Of a stretch of DNA of 64,000 bases, positions 9,401-18,854 are shown in pieces. This DNA is from Stenomitos rutilans HA7619-LM2 (GTDB lineage: Bacteria > Cyanobacteriota > Cyanobacteriia > Leptolyngbyales > Leptolyngbyaceae): the NCBI GenBank assembly GCA_019358945.1, contig JAHHIE010000030.1, forward strand, positions 18,409-82,408. The letters are read 5' to 3'. Every line of letters begins with the position of its first letter. The stretch's first letter is position 1. The notes below the pieces were generated by a model. That model saw only the letters and a list, made by a program, of their open reading frames with translations. It did no database searches and had not been told where the DNA came from. The translations under genes were made by a program, and so were the position numbers.

Positions 9401-9927
9401 TGCCTCAATACTCTACAGGGCCATAGTAGCTGGGTTTGGTCAGTGGCATTCCATCCACAAAGACCACTCTTAGCCAGTGGCAGCTACGATCGTACGATCA
9501 AACTTTGGGATCTGGATGCAGGCAAATGTATCCAAACTCTAGAAGAGCATACAGCTCCTGTCATCTCGGTTGCCTTTAGTTCCAATGGCAAATGGCTGTT
9601 AAAACTGGTAAGTGCGCTCAGGTACTGAAAGGACATACCGACTTAGTTTCAACAATGATGTGCCAATTGAACGTGCCTGCAAAGGACAGTGGCAATCAAG
9701 CCGATGCAGATTCCCCAAAAGTCGTCCCACTGCAATCCACCTCATCCCTCTTTAGCGGCAGTTTTGACGAGACAATCAAACGTTGGAGCCTTGAAACACT
9801 ATTGTGCCAATCAACCTTAAGAGTACCGCGCCCCTATGAGGGTATGAATATCAGCCATAGCATCGGACTCAACGAAGCTCAAAGAATGACTCTGAGGGCT
9901 TTAGGAGCCGTTAGCGATAAAATATAA
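9311..9927 (+). pseudogene. remnant of a WD40-repeat protein (3' part)
   Basis: ASGSADGTIKLWHWQTG...SGSYDRTIKLWDLDAG then frame change near 9595 to VKTGKCAQVLKGHTDLV...RPYEGMNISHSIGLNEAQRMTLRALGAV, the usual C-terminal tail of cyanobacterial WD40 proteins. Confidence 0.75.
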
Positions 9928-10114
9928 CTTTTTCTTATGAGAAGGGCTTGAACTTTTGGCAACGGGTTGCTCTAGATTTAGACTTTCGGCAAATGGATGG
10001 CTGAACCAAGTAGAAAACGGCTGCGATTGCTCAACGGAAGAATCGGTATTTCAGGTTGACCTGCGGCAAAAGGATGCCTTATTAGACGGCAAAGGCTTGG
10101 CTTAAGTCACAGTT

Positions 10115-11416
10115 TTAGTGAGCCGCTGTTAAAGCATCGCTCGGTGTACTACGCCCTAAGAGCACCGCCTCGATCGCCCGTCCCAATTGTTCTGAGATGC
10201 GATTATAGCTAGAGAAAATCGGGCGCGATCGTCCGTAAGGAGCCTGTGACAAAAAGACATCCACAACGGGTTGCTTTGCTTTGTAGTCCTGATAAGCTTT
10301 GCTTTGCCGAGATTTTAGATTTGTGGGCAAGTACCCCGTTGCGATCGCCCACTGCGTTTGAAACAGCTCACTCATCACATATGCTGCAAAAATTCGGGCC
10401 GCCTGTTCGCGTTCAGGCGTGGTTTTAAGCAAAAACAGGTTTTCACCCCCGATCGCCGTTGCCTGAGTCACCTGGCTGGGAATCGGTAACACTCCAAAGT
10501 CTACCCCCGTCTGCTCAAGCTGTCCTAGCGTCCAGGGTCCCGATAGCTGCATAGCAACTCTACCCGCCAGAAACCCATCCAGCTCATAACCCCGTTCCGG
10601 CGTAGATAGTTCAACCGAACCATCATCAATTAAATCACGCCAAAATTGCAGAGCCGCGATCGCGCCATCGCTCACCAAGCTGGTTGAAGCTTGAGACTTG
10701 AACGCTTGGACACTTTTCCCCTGCTCCCCTTGCACCCTCACACCCTCTCCTCCCTCCAGCGATCCTCCACCGCTCCACAAAAACGGGAGCCACATAAACA
10801 CCGTCCACTCGCCTTTGCCTAAAGGAAGCAACATGCCGTGCTGGTCAATCCGTCCATCCCCATCTATATCGCGCGTAAGCCGGCGGGCAACCTGGCGAAA
10901 CTCTGCCCACGTCTTAGGTAGAGCGTTGATTCCCGCTGCTCGAAACAGGCTAGGGCGGTAGTAGACGCCAACGTTGTTAGTGCCAAAGGGAATCGACCAG
11001 AGATGGTCTTCAAGCGCCATACTCTCAAGGAGGGTGGGATCAAGCTGTTGTCGTAGAGGTGAGACGTTAAACCAATCCTCTAAGGGACGGATCGCCTCAA
11101 GTTCAACCAATTGACCTGTCAGCAATGGTGAATACCAGAGCAAATCGGGAGCCGCATTGCCCACGATCGCCGCCAAGATTTTGGGCAATTGCTGGTCACT
11201 CTGCCCAACGTAAAGGGACTCTACATGAATCGTCGGATGCTCAAGATTAAACTGGTCTACTAACTGCTGTAATACAGCTCGATTGGAGGGTGGATTGACT
11301 CCTTGCCACAGAGTCAGGCGCGTGGTGTTAGGCATTACCACAGTAGACTGACAGCCAGGTAAGACAAGCAAACAGAAACACAAGAAACACCCTGCTAAAT
11401 AACGATGAATTTGCAT
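10115..11416 (-). CDS. extracellular solute-binding lipoprotein, ABC sugar transporter type (family 1)
   Basis: Lipobox VLPGC; LWYSPLLTGQLVELEAI, FGTNNVGVYYRPSLFRAAGI, GLPKTWAEF-type motifs; low-complexity segment near aa 218-242. Confidence 0.85.
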   Translation of the reverse strand: MQIHRYLAGCFLCFCLLVLPGCQSTVVMPNTTRLTLWQGVNPPSNRAVLQQLVDQFNLEHPTIHVESLYVGQSDQQLPKILAAIVGNAAPDLLWYSPLLTGQLVELEAIRPLEDWFNVSPLRQQLDPTLLESMALEDHLWSIPFGTNNVGVYYRPSLFRAAGINALPKTWAEFRQVARRLTRDIDGDGRIDQHGMLLPLGKGEWTVFMWLPFLWSGGGSLEGGEGVRVQGEQGKSVQAFKSQASTSLVSDGAIAALQFWRDLIDDGSVELSTPERGYELDGFLAGRVAMQLSGPWTLGQLEQTGVDFGVLPIPSQVTQATAIGGENLFLLKTTPEREQAARIFAAYVMSELFQTQWAIATGYLPTNLKSRQSKAYQDYKAKQPVVDVFLSQAPYGRSRPIFSSYNRISEQLGRAIEAVLLGRSTPSDALTAAH

Positions 11417-11466
11417 GCTTGACCTGCGTCTCCTTCTATACTCATCTTCCCCTATTGAAAATCACT

Positions 11467-12420
11467 TTAGAGTATGTTCGATCGAGACTCAGAGCTGGCT
11501 TTTTGCTGCTGCCGCTGCATCGCCTCACCGATCGTGACATTCAACTGAGCACCAATCAGCATCATCAGCGAACTGAGATAGAGCCATAGCAGCAAGACAA
11601 TCACGGCCCCGATCGCTCCATAAGCGCGGTTGTAGCTCCCAAAATGGGAAACGTAAAAGCGAAACAGGCCCGAAAGCAAGGCCCAGCAAACGGCTGCTAC
11701 AACAGCGCCTGGAAGAATCGGCGTTCCAGCCGTCCAGCGACTTGGCCCATAGCGGTAAATAAACCCGCAGGCAAGAGCAATGATGCCCAACGCCACAGGC
11801 CAAGTAAACAGCCGCCACACCGCGAGGAGTCCTGGTTGCAAGGTACCACTGCTTTGTGCCACGACCTGCACAATAAAGTCACTGATAAAAACCAGTACAG
11901 ACGCAAAAATCAGCAATTGAATGGTACCCAGCGTTAACCCTAACGACACCAGCTTTGCCTTCCAAAAAGGGCGTACTTTATGCAATGGCACCTGATAAAT
12001 CTGATCAAGCGCGATCATCGCCGCACTGAGCACCCCCGAAGCGGCCCATAGCGCCACAATGAAGCTGACAGAAAAAAGCCCCTGATTCCGTTGCGTACCA
12101 ATTTCGCCAATAAAGTTTTGAATGAGCGTCAGCGCATCTTGTGGCGCTATGCGGCTCACCTGGCTGGCAAGGTCTTGAAACGTGGCTTGAGAAAACCCAA
12201 TCAGGCCGATCGCTGTCAGCAGCGCCAAGATACCAGGAAACAATGCCAACATCGCATTGTATGCCATCTCCGACGCAAGACCAGGCAACCGTTGCTGACC
12301 AGTCCGCTTAAAAATCTCATGTAGCGTGACTGGCGTGAGATACCGAAAAAAGCGGAAGAAGCGAATCTTCAACATAGCTGAAAGCTGACAGCGGTGAGCC
12401 ATCCACACGTCTGATGACAA
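11467..12420 (-). CDS. YihY/BrkB family inner membrane protein
   Basis: LPGLASEMAYNAMLALFPGILALLTAIG, YRYGPSR, GAVVAAVCWALLSGLFRFYVSHFGSYNRAYGAIGAVIVLLLWLYLSSLMMLIGAQLN; start may be internal. Confidence 0.9.
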   Translation of the reverse strand: MSSDVWMAHRCQLSAMLKIRFFRFFRYLTPVTLHEIFKRTGQQRLPGLASEMAYNAMLALFPGILALLTAIGLIGFSQATFQDLASQVSRIAPQDALTLIQNFIGEIGTQRNQGLFSVSFIVALWAASGVLSAAMIALDQIYQVPLHKVRPFWKAKLVSLGLTLGTIQLLIFASVLVFISDFIVQVVAQSSGTLQPGLLAVWRLFTWPVALGIIALACGFIYRYGPSRWTAGTPILPGAVVAAVCWALLSGLFRFYVSHFGSYNRAYGAIGAVIVLLLWLYLSSLMMLIGAQLNVTIGEAMQRQQQKASSESRSNIL

Positions 12421-12561
12421 CGAATTTGTTTCATTATCCCAAACGTTACACTCCTTACGCTTTTTAGCTGTGGATTACGCCTTTGCGTGTAAGATTCAGT
12501 GCAGGAATTTTGCCGCAAACAATTAAACCTCGTGCTTTGAATTTGAAGAGGACAATGATCA

Positions 12562-13188
12562 ATGAAAACATCGATGAAACGACTCGTATCTTTCCAACTA
12601 TCTGCTGGTGCAATGGTGGCTGCAATCACAGCGATGAGCATCAGCATTCCCGCTTTCGGCGCTGACCCCAGCCCGACTGCTGCACCCACAAGCCAACCCG
12701 CACCCACCAGCCAGCCAGCCGCTCCCGCTCAAGGCTCATTGATTGGGCAATGCCGCGCCGTCAACAAAAAAGTTTCTGTTTACAAGCAAGCCACCACCAC
12801 AAGCGCTGTGGTTAGCACCCTCAACGCTGAAACCAAAGTGACTCTAGCAGACAACGGTAGCAGTGGCTTTATCGGCATCAGTAGCCCTGTTAGCGGCTAT
12901 TTGCAGACAGCAAGCCTTAAACCGTGCAGTGGAACAACCCCCCCTACAGGCAACACGTGCCGTCGTGTCATGCAACCCTTGGGCTTAGCCATCCGCAGAG
13001 AGGCGACGCCCGATTCTGCCACCGTTGGCGGTGTAGCGAATTTAGAGCGTGTTGATTTGTCCACTACGCCAGCCACCTCGAAACGAGGTCCCGATGGTCG
13101 TAACTGGGTACAGATTGCGAAACCAACGGCCGGTTGGGTCTCCAATGGCTTCCCTGGTGGCAGCAGCAATTTGGTGCTTTGCCCCTAG
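12562..13188 (+). CDS. secreted SH3-like domain protein
   Basis: Signal peptide, Pro/Ala-rich linker, two SH3b-like segments (CRAVNKKVSVYKQAT..., CRRVMQPLGLAIRREATPDSATVGGV). Confidence 0.65.
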   Translation: MKTSMKRLVSFQLSAGAMVAAITAMSISIPAFGADPSPTAAPTSQPAPTSQPAAPAQGSLIGQCRAVNKKVSVYKQATTTSAVVSTLNAETKVTLADNGSSGFIGISSPVSGYLQTASLKPCSGTTPPTGNTCRRVMQPLGLAIRREATPDSATVGGVANLERVDLSTTPATSKRGPDGRNWVQIAKPTAGWVSNGFPGGSSNLVLCP

Positions 13189-13313
13189 AGTTGTTGCTGA
13201 GCATGTGCTTCCGTTGTCATGACTCTAATCAGTAGGGCGATCGCGCCTCACCTTGTCTAATCAGCGGCTTCAAAACGGCACTAATTCGGTGGTGTGAGCA
13301 ATGGAATCAAAAC

Positions 13314-13357
13314 GGGTGCAGGGTATCTCCCTCGACAGGGAAAGTACTCTCGCACCC
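13314..13357. terminator. hairpin, possible terminator
   Basis: GGGTGC...TCCCT-CGAC-AGGGA...GCACCC nested inverted repeat. Confidence 0.4.
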
Positions 13358-13400
13358 TGTTCTACTATGCTAGAACCTCTTCTCTAGAGCCTTTCATCGC

Positions 13401-14318
13401 GTGTCTCACATCTTTATTCAAATTGCTAGCTATCGTGACCCAGAATTAACGGCTACGGTCAAGGATGCTATTCAAAAGGCGGTTTACCCACAGAATTTGT
13501 CCTTTGGCATTGTCTGGCAGGGGAAGCCAGGAATTGATCCTCTCCCAGTAGAGTATTTATCCTGTTGTCGTCTATTGTTAGTGGACGCCGATCGCAGCCG
13601 TGGCGTGTGTTGGGCGCGATCGAAAACTCAGTCACTTTGGGATGGTGAGCCTTACACCCTTCAAATTGATAGCCACATGCGCTTTGTGCATGGTTGGGAT
13701 GAATTGCTGCTGCACATGCTGATGCATTGCCCTAGTGCCAAGCCGTTACTCACGGCCTACCCACCTGCCTACACCCCACCCAATCACTTACATCCTGGCG
13801 AACCCACACGGCTGGTGGCCTCTCACTTTACAGAACAAGGTATTTTGAGCCTAGCTAGTGGTGCCAGCCTGTGCTACGACATAAAACCACAGCTCGGCAT
13901 GTTTATAGCAGCAGGCTTCTGGTTTGCCCCCTCCCAAATGCTTCAGGACGTTCCCTACGATCCACAGCTTTATTTTCAAGGAGAGGAAATCAATCTAGCA
14001 GTCAGAGCTTGGACTCATGGTTGGGACATCTACCATCCCAATCAGGTCACTTGCTATCACGAATATACCCGCCCTGGCAAGCCGAGACATTGGGAAGAGC
14101 ATGATTACTGGTGGCGGCTCGATCAAGTGGCCCATCAGCGCTTAAAGCACCTTTTGCAAATTGAAGCATCAAGCCAGATCAGCCTCGATCGCTATGGGTT
14201 AGGCACACAGCGAAGTCTGAGTAGCTATGAGCAGTTCAGCGGCGTTGACTTCCAACGTCAACAGTTAACCGCTGGTGCCAGAAGTGGACAGCCATTATTC
14301 GGTCAGTATTTCTTCTAA
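13401..14318 (+). CDS. GlcNAc-transferase family glycosyltransferase (GT60-like)
   Basis: IFIQIASYRDPELTATVKDAIQKA, RSRGVCWARSKTQSLWDGEPYTLQIDSHMRFVHGWDE, QMLQDVPYDPQLYFQGEEINLAVRAWTHGWD. Confidence 0.8.
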   Translation: MSHIFIQIASYRDPELTATVKDAIQKAVYPQNLSFGIVWQGKPGIDPLPVEYLSCCRLLLVDADRSRGVCWARSKTQSLWDGEPYTLQIDSHMRFVHGWDELLLHMLMHCPSAKPLLTAYPPAYTPPNHLHPGEPTRLVASHFTEQGILSLASGASLCYDIKPQLGMFIAAGFWFAPSQMLQDVPYDPQLYFQGEEINLAVRAWTHGWDIYHPNQVTCYHEYTRPGKPRHWEEHDYWWRLDQVAHQRLKHLLQIEASSQISLDRYGLGTQRSLSSYEQFSGVDFQRQQLTAGARSGQPLFGQYFF

Positions 14319-14947
14319 CAGCAAATCTACTCACTATATCTCCACTGCGGCCTTTCACAAATAACGAAATGGATACAATGAAAGTGAACCTGCTGGATGG
14401 GCTAACCGCTGACTGCTAACCGCCTTGAAAGAGCATTAGCTTAATGCAAGCTCTACTTAACTAATGCTTTGCCTAACACTTTACCTAATGCTTTTCGTCA
14501 GGTAATGGCCTTATTTAAAGCTTAGAACAAGCTACCTCTAAATTCACGAATCCCACTGCTAATGTTCTGTTATTTATGTCAGTGGAAATTGCCGAGGCAT
14601 AGAGCCGCTGATTTTGGTTTCTAAGCAAAATAGACTTATCGTAAAGATAATGTAAGCTCAAAACAAGCAACCTTTTTATTTAAGGTGAAGATACAACAAA
14701 GACTCTATCAACAGCTGTATTGATTGGTTTATTTTCTTAGCTACAGAGCCAATTCGTTAAGGGTTAGTTGCTGGAAGTCCTTCAACGGTGCCTCCTTACA
14801 TCATGAAAACCCAACCGTTGTGCCCGGTAACACGCATTGAGTTTTGAAACCGCTTGATTGAACCTCCCCCATCGCCCTGGCTTGCCCCTACATTCACCTG
14901 TTATCGCCCTGCCAAAGAAAACGTACATCTCTAGCACATCATTGGTT

Positions 14948-15970
14948 ATGACGAAACTACTTTCAATCGCCATTCCTACCTACAATCGAGCGCCCCAACT
15001 ACAGATACAGCTTGCTTGGTTAGCACAAGAAATTAAGGGCTTTGAAGATGACTGCGAGATTACAGTCTATGACAACTGTTCGACTGATCATACTCAAGCT
15101 ATCATTCATGAGTGGCAGCAAGTGCTTGGTGAAGCGACTTTGAGGTCCGTTCGCAATCAGGAAAATATTGGTGGCATGAGAAATCTTGCCCTTTGTTTAA
15201 GTGATTCAAGCAGTCGCTTTACCTGGACGTTGGGTGACGATGATCCAATCGATGCGGGTACCGTTTCTTTCATCATTCAGACGCTTAAAAAGAATCCTGA
15301 GCTTGGCTTACTGTATTTGAACTACGCAGCTTACTATAAAACGCTCGATCAGTACAACCCCGATCTTTGGTTGCCAACTGATTTTGAGCAGAGCCCTGTT
15401 CCCGGTAAAGCAGCCTTTCAGCGCTGTATCGAGGGTCACTATACCGTAGGCGGTGTCATCTTTCTCTCCGCGACAATTTTCCGTACCGAACTTGCTCAGA
15501 CAGCCCTGAAGATGTGGCCCGAAAGTGTCAAAAATTGGGGCGGCATGGCGTTTTGGACAGGCTATTGCGCGACTCAAGGTGATATTTTTGTCACTCAAAA
15601 CAAACACCTTGTTTGTATTTGTGGGGCAAGTCAGTGGGAAAGTGAGAAAAAGATCCACACTCGGTCATTAGCCAAAGATATCCCTGAAGTGTGTTGGAAG
15701 CTTCAAGAGATTGGTTATTCTCATCAAATGGCCCGGCGAGTCATTGCAAAGAGCCTGGGCAGCTACTTTTACTGGTGTCGTACAGACTTGTTGGGATACT
15801 TGCGCCCCTTCAAAGATTGGCCTTTAGAAATGGCAGCGGTCGGCGCGTTTATGATTGCTTCGTTGGGATCATCGGCCTTAGAAGCGAGCAAACTTAGAGA
15901 GACGTCTGAACCAGTCGGGCGTTCTGAAATCGCTTACACCATTGCAACAGAGCGTGAGCAGTGGCGGTGA
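14948..15970 (+). CDS. glycosyltransferase family 2
   Basis: LLSIAIPTYNRAPQLQIQLAWL...ITVYDNCSTDHTQ...WTLGDDDPI; internal ATG at 14948 preferred (ORF open from 14858). Confidence 0.85.
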   Translation: MTKLLSIAIPTYNRAPQLQIQLAWLAQEIKGFEDDCEITVYDNCSTDHTQAIIHEWQQVLGEATLRSVRNQENIGGMRNLALCLSDSSSRFTWTLGDDDPIDAGTVSFIIQTLKKNPELGLLYLNYAAYYKTLDQYNPDLWLPTDFEQSPVPGKAAFQRCIEGHYTVGGVIFLSATIFRTELAQTALKMWPESVKNWGGMAFWTGYCATQGDIFVTQNKHLVCICGASQWESEKKIHTRSLAKDIPEVCWKLQEIGYSHQMARRVIAKSLGSYFYWCRTDLLGYLRPFKDWPLEMAAVGAFMIASLGSSALEASKLRETSEPVGRSEIAYTIATEREQWR

Positions 15971-16096
15971 GCTTTATGCGATCGCCTACAGCCACTGGCT
16001 ATCCCTTAATTTCATGCGAGAGCATTTTTGATCCTAAAGTTTCTTCCCTGTCTTTATCTGAATCGTTTTCCTGTTCACTTCAGTTAGTGTCATTTC

Positions 16097-16990
16097 ATGC
16101 TGAACGTTATTCGTCGAAAAGTCGATCGCCTTTTGTCTGAAATCAAATACATGGGGGCACTCCGTCAGCATGCCAAAAAATTGCCCGCGCTCACGGCACA
16201 AGATCGGCTCATTGCAGAGGCATGCCGCCAAGAGGGCGCTTTTGTAACATCGTTGGAAGGGTTGGGGCTACCCTTCACCACACCCATGCTGGAGGAAGCA
16301 GAAAAGCTCCTGGTTAAGATGCAAGCAGACCTGGCAAGCCGCACAGATCTGAGCACCTGGGGTACCACTGAAAATCCTGCTTACCCACAAATTTTTACGG
16401 TGACCGACTTGCCTGCATTCAGCCAATGGGCGCAAAATCAACGATTGCTCAATATCATTGAAAGCTACATTGGGCTGCCCGTCGCGTTTCAGGGCGTGCA
16501 TCTTCGGCGCGACTTCGCCAATGAGCATCCTGTTACTACTGAGTTCTGGCACCGAGATTTAGAAGATCGCCGTGTGATTAAGCTCTTTGTGTATTTGTCA
16601 GATGTGGCAATAGAGACGGGGCCTTACGAGTATATTCCTCGCTCAAAAACGCCCGCTGCGATCGTCCGACGCATTCAAGCCAGCTTCGCCAAGCGCATTG
16701 AGACAAATCCCTATGACATGGGAATTACGGATGAAGAGATGGCTGCGATCGTCCCTCGTGCAGACTGGCATACCTGTGTCGGTGCCGCTGGAACGGTGTT
16801 GTTTTCTGACCCCGTTGCCGTGTTTCATCATGGCAAATCTCGCACACAAGGACGATCGGCACTCTTCTTTGTCTACACAGCGCAAGATCCCTTAAGACCA
16901 CAAGACTGCAAGCAGTATAGCGATCGGACCTATGCTCGACCAGAGCAATTCCAACCCCAAACGGAATCCTCAGTGCCAGCAATGCCATAA
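16097..16990 (+). CDS. phytanoyl-CoA dioxygenase-like (PhyH) 2OG-Fe(II) oxygenase
   Basis: FWHRDLEDRRVIKLFVYLSDV...GPYEYIPRS...FHHGKSRTQGRSALFF (HxD...H, distal Arg). Confidence 0.75.
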   Translation: MLNVIRRKVDRLLSEIKYMGALRQHAKKLPALTAQDRLIAEACRQEGAFVTSLEGLGLPFTTPMLEEAEKLLVKMQADLASRTDLSTWGTTENPAYPQIFTVTDLPAFSQWAQNQRLLNIIESYIGLPVAFQGVHLRRDFANEHPVTTEFWHRDLEDRRVIKLFVYLSDVAIETGPYEYIPRSKTPAAIVRRIQASFAKRIETNPYDMGITDEEMAAIVPRADWHTCVGAAGTVLFSDPVAVFHHGKSRTQGRSALFFVYTAQDPLRPQDCKQYSDRTYARPEQFQPQTESSVPAMP

Positions 16991-17044
16991 AAATGTCCCA
17001 TAAACGAGACATCGAATATCAATTTAAATTTCCTGTCTTGCCGA

Positions 17045-17086
17045 GCCGTTGGTAGGGACGTTACATGTAAGATCCCTACCAACGGC
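17045..17086. terminator. inverted repeat between convergent genes, likely bidirectional terminator/repeat
   Basis: GCCGTTGGTAGGGA...TCCCTACCAACGGC, perfect 14-bp arms, TTACATGTAA in loop. Confidence 0.6.
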
Positions 17087-17197
17087 TTTATTGTGAAATC
17101 TACTTTAAATCGGTGTAACGTACCCAAAATCAGAAGTCAGAATTCCTCATAAGGTTGAACAATACTGCCTTCTGCCTTGTTGCGTCCCATGTTTAGC

Positions 17198-17953
17198 CTA
17201 CGGTTCTTCAACCTGTTGCACTTCTAGCTGAGCGGGCAGTGGCTCCAGATTCGGCAAGGCAACCAGTTCGGCTTCTGCTGGTTGTTTGGCTGTAAGCGGT
17301 AGACGCAGTGGCTGGGGTTGTTCGAGCCAGCAGCTTGCGATCGGCAGCGTTTGCTCCAAGTCACTCAAGGGGCGCGGAATCACCATCACCGCATGCAGTT
17401 CGCCGATGCGTTCTGCCTCATGCATCCCAGCTTCTACAGCGACAGCAACATCGGCTACCGCACCTCGAATAATCACCGTGCACAACCCTGCGCCGATCGT
17501 TTCGTGGGCAGAGAGTTGCACATCGGCAGATTTCAACATAACATCTGCGGCTCCCACCATCGCTGGAAAACCTCGCGTTTCCAGTAAGCCGATCGCCTGA
17601 TTGCTTAACCGACTCGATTGACTGCCTTGAGCAAACTCAGCAAGTAGTTTGCCGATCGGCAGTACGGCTTCCAGGTTGGGGAAGGGGCGAGGAATCACTA
17701 AACTAGACACCAGTTGACCAAACTGTTCCGCCGCCTCTACACCTGCCGCAACGGCTAACCGGACGTCGGAGATACCGCCCCGAACGATCGCGGTGCAATG
17801 CCCACTGCCGATTTTTTCGTATCCGACTAGAGCAACCTCGGCTGACTTCAGCATCATGTCTGCTGTGCCCACAATCGCTGGAAAACTTTGCGTGGATACT
17901 AACCCTAAAGCGCGATCGCTGAAATCGTCTGGAATAGATTTACCGCCCTCCAT
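17198..17953 (-). CDS. ccmO: carboxysome shell protein CcmO (tandem BMC domains)
   Basis: Two BMC domains, [43 protein letters not shown] and GLLETRGFPAMVGAADVMLKSADVQLSAHETIGAGLCTVIIRG. Confidence 0.92.
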   Translation of the reverse strand: MEGGKSIPDDFSDRALGLVSTQSFPAIVGTADMMLKSAEVALVGYEKIGSGHCTAIVRGGISDVRLAVAAGVEAAEQFGQLVSSLVIPRPFPNLEAVLPIGKLLAEFAQGSQSSRLSNQAIGLLETRGFPAMVGAADVMLKSADVQLSAHETIGAGLCTVIIRGAVADVAVAVEAGMHEAERIGELHAVMVIPRPLSDLEQTLPIASCWLEQPQPLRLPLTAKQPAEAELVALPNLEPLPAQLEVQQVEEP

Positions 17954-18119
17954 CTTAATCCTCGTTACCGCTTCTTAGATTGTAGACTTTGGCTCCTGGT
18001 TGAGAGAACTCACTAAAGTGTGACGCTCACTCGCTTTCTACACCCCTCAAGCGCCAACCGTCTAGGATGCATCATGCTTCAAACGCCTGATGAGCTTGCG
18101 TACTAATGGCCTTACGTGC

Positions 18120-18692
18120 TCATTCCTGCCCTTTCAAAAACGTTTGTCGGTGTGGCAATAACGTTGATAGCAAACGGTTGAGATTTTCCTGCCCATAAAC
18201 TGGCGTGCTAAAACTAAGCTGAATTTCTGCGGTTGGCTGGCTTAAAGCAGTTTCAACCGTTCCATTTGGCGGCTCCTGCTGTGCCACAGGTACAGGAGAA
18301 GCTGGGGGAGGATTGGGTGACTCTGCCGCTACAGTCATTGCATGATCGGGCATACCCAGAAGGGACAAGGGGGGAACCATTTCACCACGATCGATCGAAT
18401 GATTCCAGATGGTGGAAGCCGCACCAATACAAGCGCTAGCTCCAATCTTGCCCTCGCCGATGATCAGCACTCCCGCACCGATCGTGGCTTCAGCTTCCAC
18501 CTCTAGCGTACCCTGATGGGCATGAAGCACCGTTCCCATACCCAGGCAAGCACCTGCACCAATTCTGATGCAGCTACCTGGATCTGCTTGCAGCAAAACA
18601 CCAGCCGCAATGACAGCCGTTGGATGGATCGTGACATCGCCACTCACACAGAAGTGATCACTGGTAACAGGTTGTAGCGACGGCACATACAT
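18120..18692 (-). CDS. ccmN: carboxysome assembly protein CcmN
   Basis: Hexapeptide repeats, Pro-rich linker, C-terminal amphipathic encapsulation-peptide-like PVYGQENLNRLLSTLLPHRQTF; position in ccm operon. Confidence 0.9.
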   Translation of the reverse strand: MYVPSLQPVTSDHFCVSGDVTIHPTAVIAAGVLLQADPGSCIRIGAGACLGMGTVLHAHQGTLEVEAEATIGAGVLIIGEGKIGASACIGAASTIWNHSIDRGEMVPPLSLLGMPDHAMTVAAESPNPPPASPVPVAQQEPPNGTVETALSQPTAEIQLSFSTPVYGQENLNRLLSTLLPHRQTFLKGQE

Positions 18693-18854
18693 GAGAATGA
18701 GAACCTCATTTGAACACTAGAAAGCTGTTGGTTGCTGCGACTAATGGCCATCAGCAGTGGCTTTTAGCCATTAACCACAGATTCTATTCACCCACTCAGA
18801 TCGGATAGCAAGACCTGAAGATAGAACAAGCAACCCTGCCAGCGCTCAAAGCAA

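Noticed and set aside
9311-9927. WD40 ORFs 9311..9628 and 9592..9927 as two functional genes
   Set aside because: Together they read as one decayed gene: lost upstream part, missing part of a blade and frame change.
9950-10105. CTTTTGGCAACGG / CTTTCGGCAAATGG / CCTGCGGCAAAAGG motifs as a designed repeat
   Set aside because: Only three imperfect copies with irregular spacing; probably coding debris beside the WD40 remnant.
12369-12707. 112-aa minus-strand ORF overlapping the SH3-protein promoter/start
   Set aside because: Covers the 5' ends of two better supported genes; no homology recognised.
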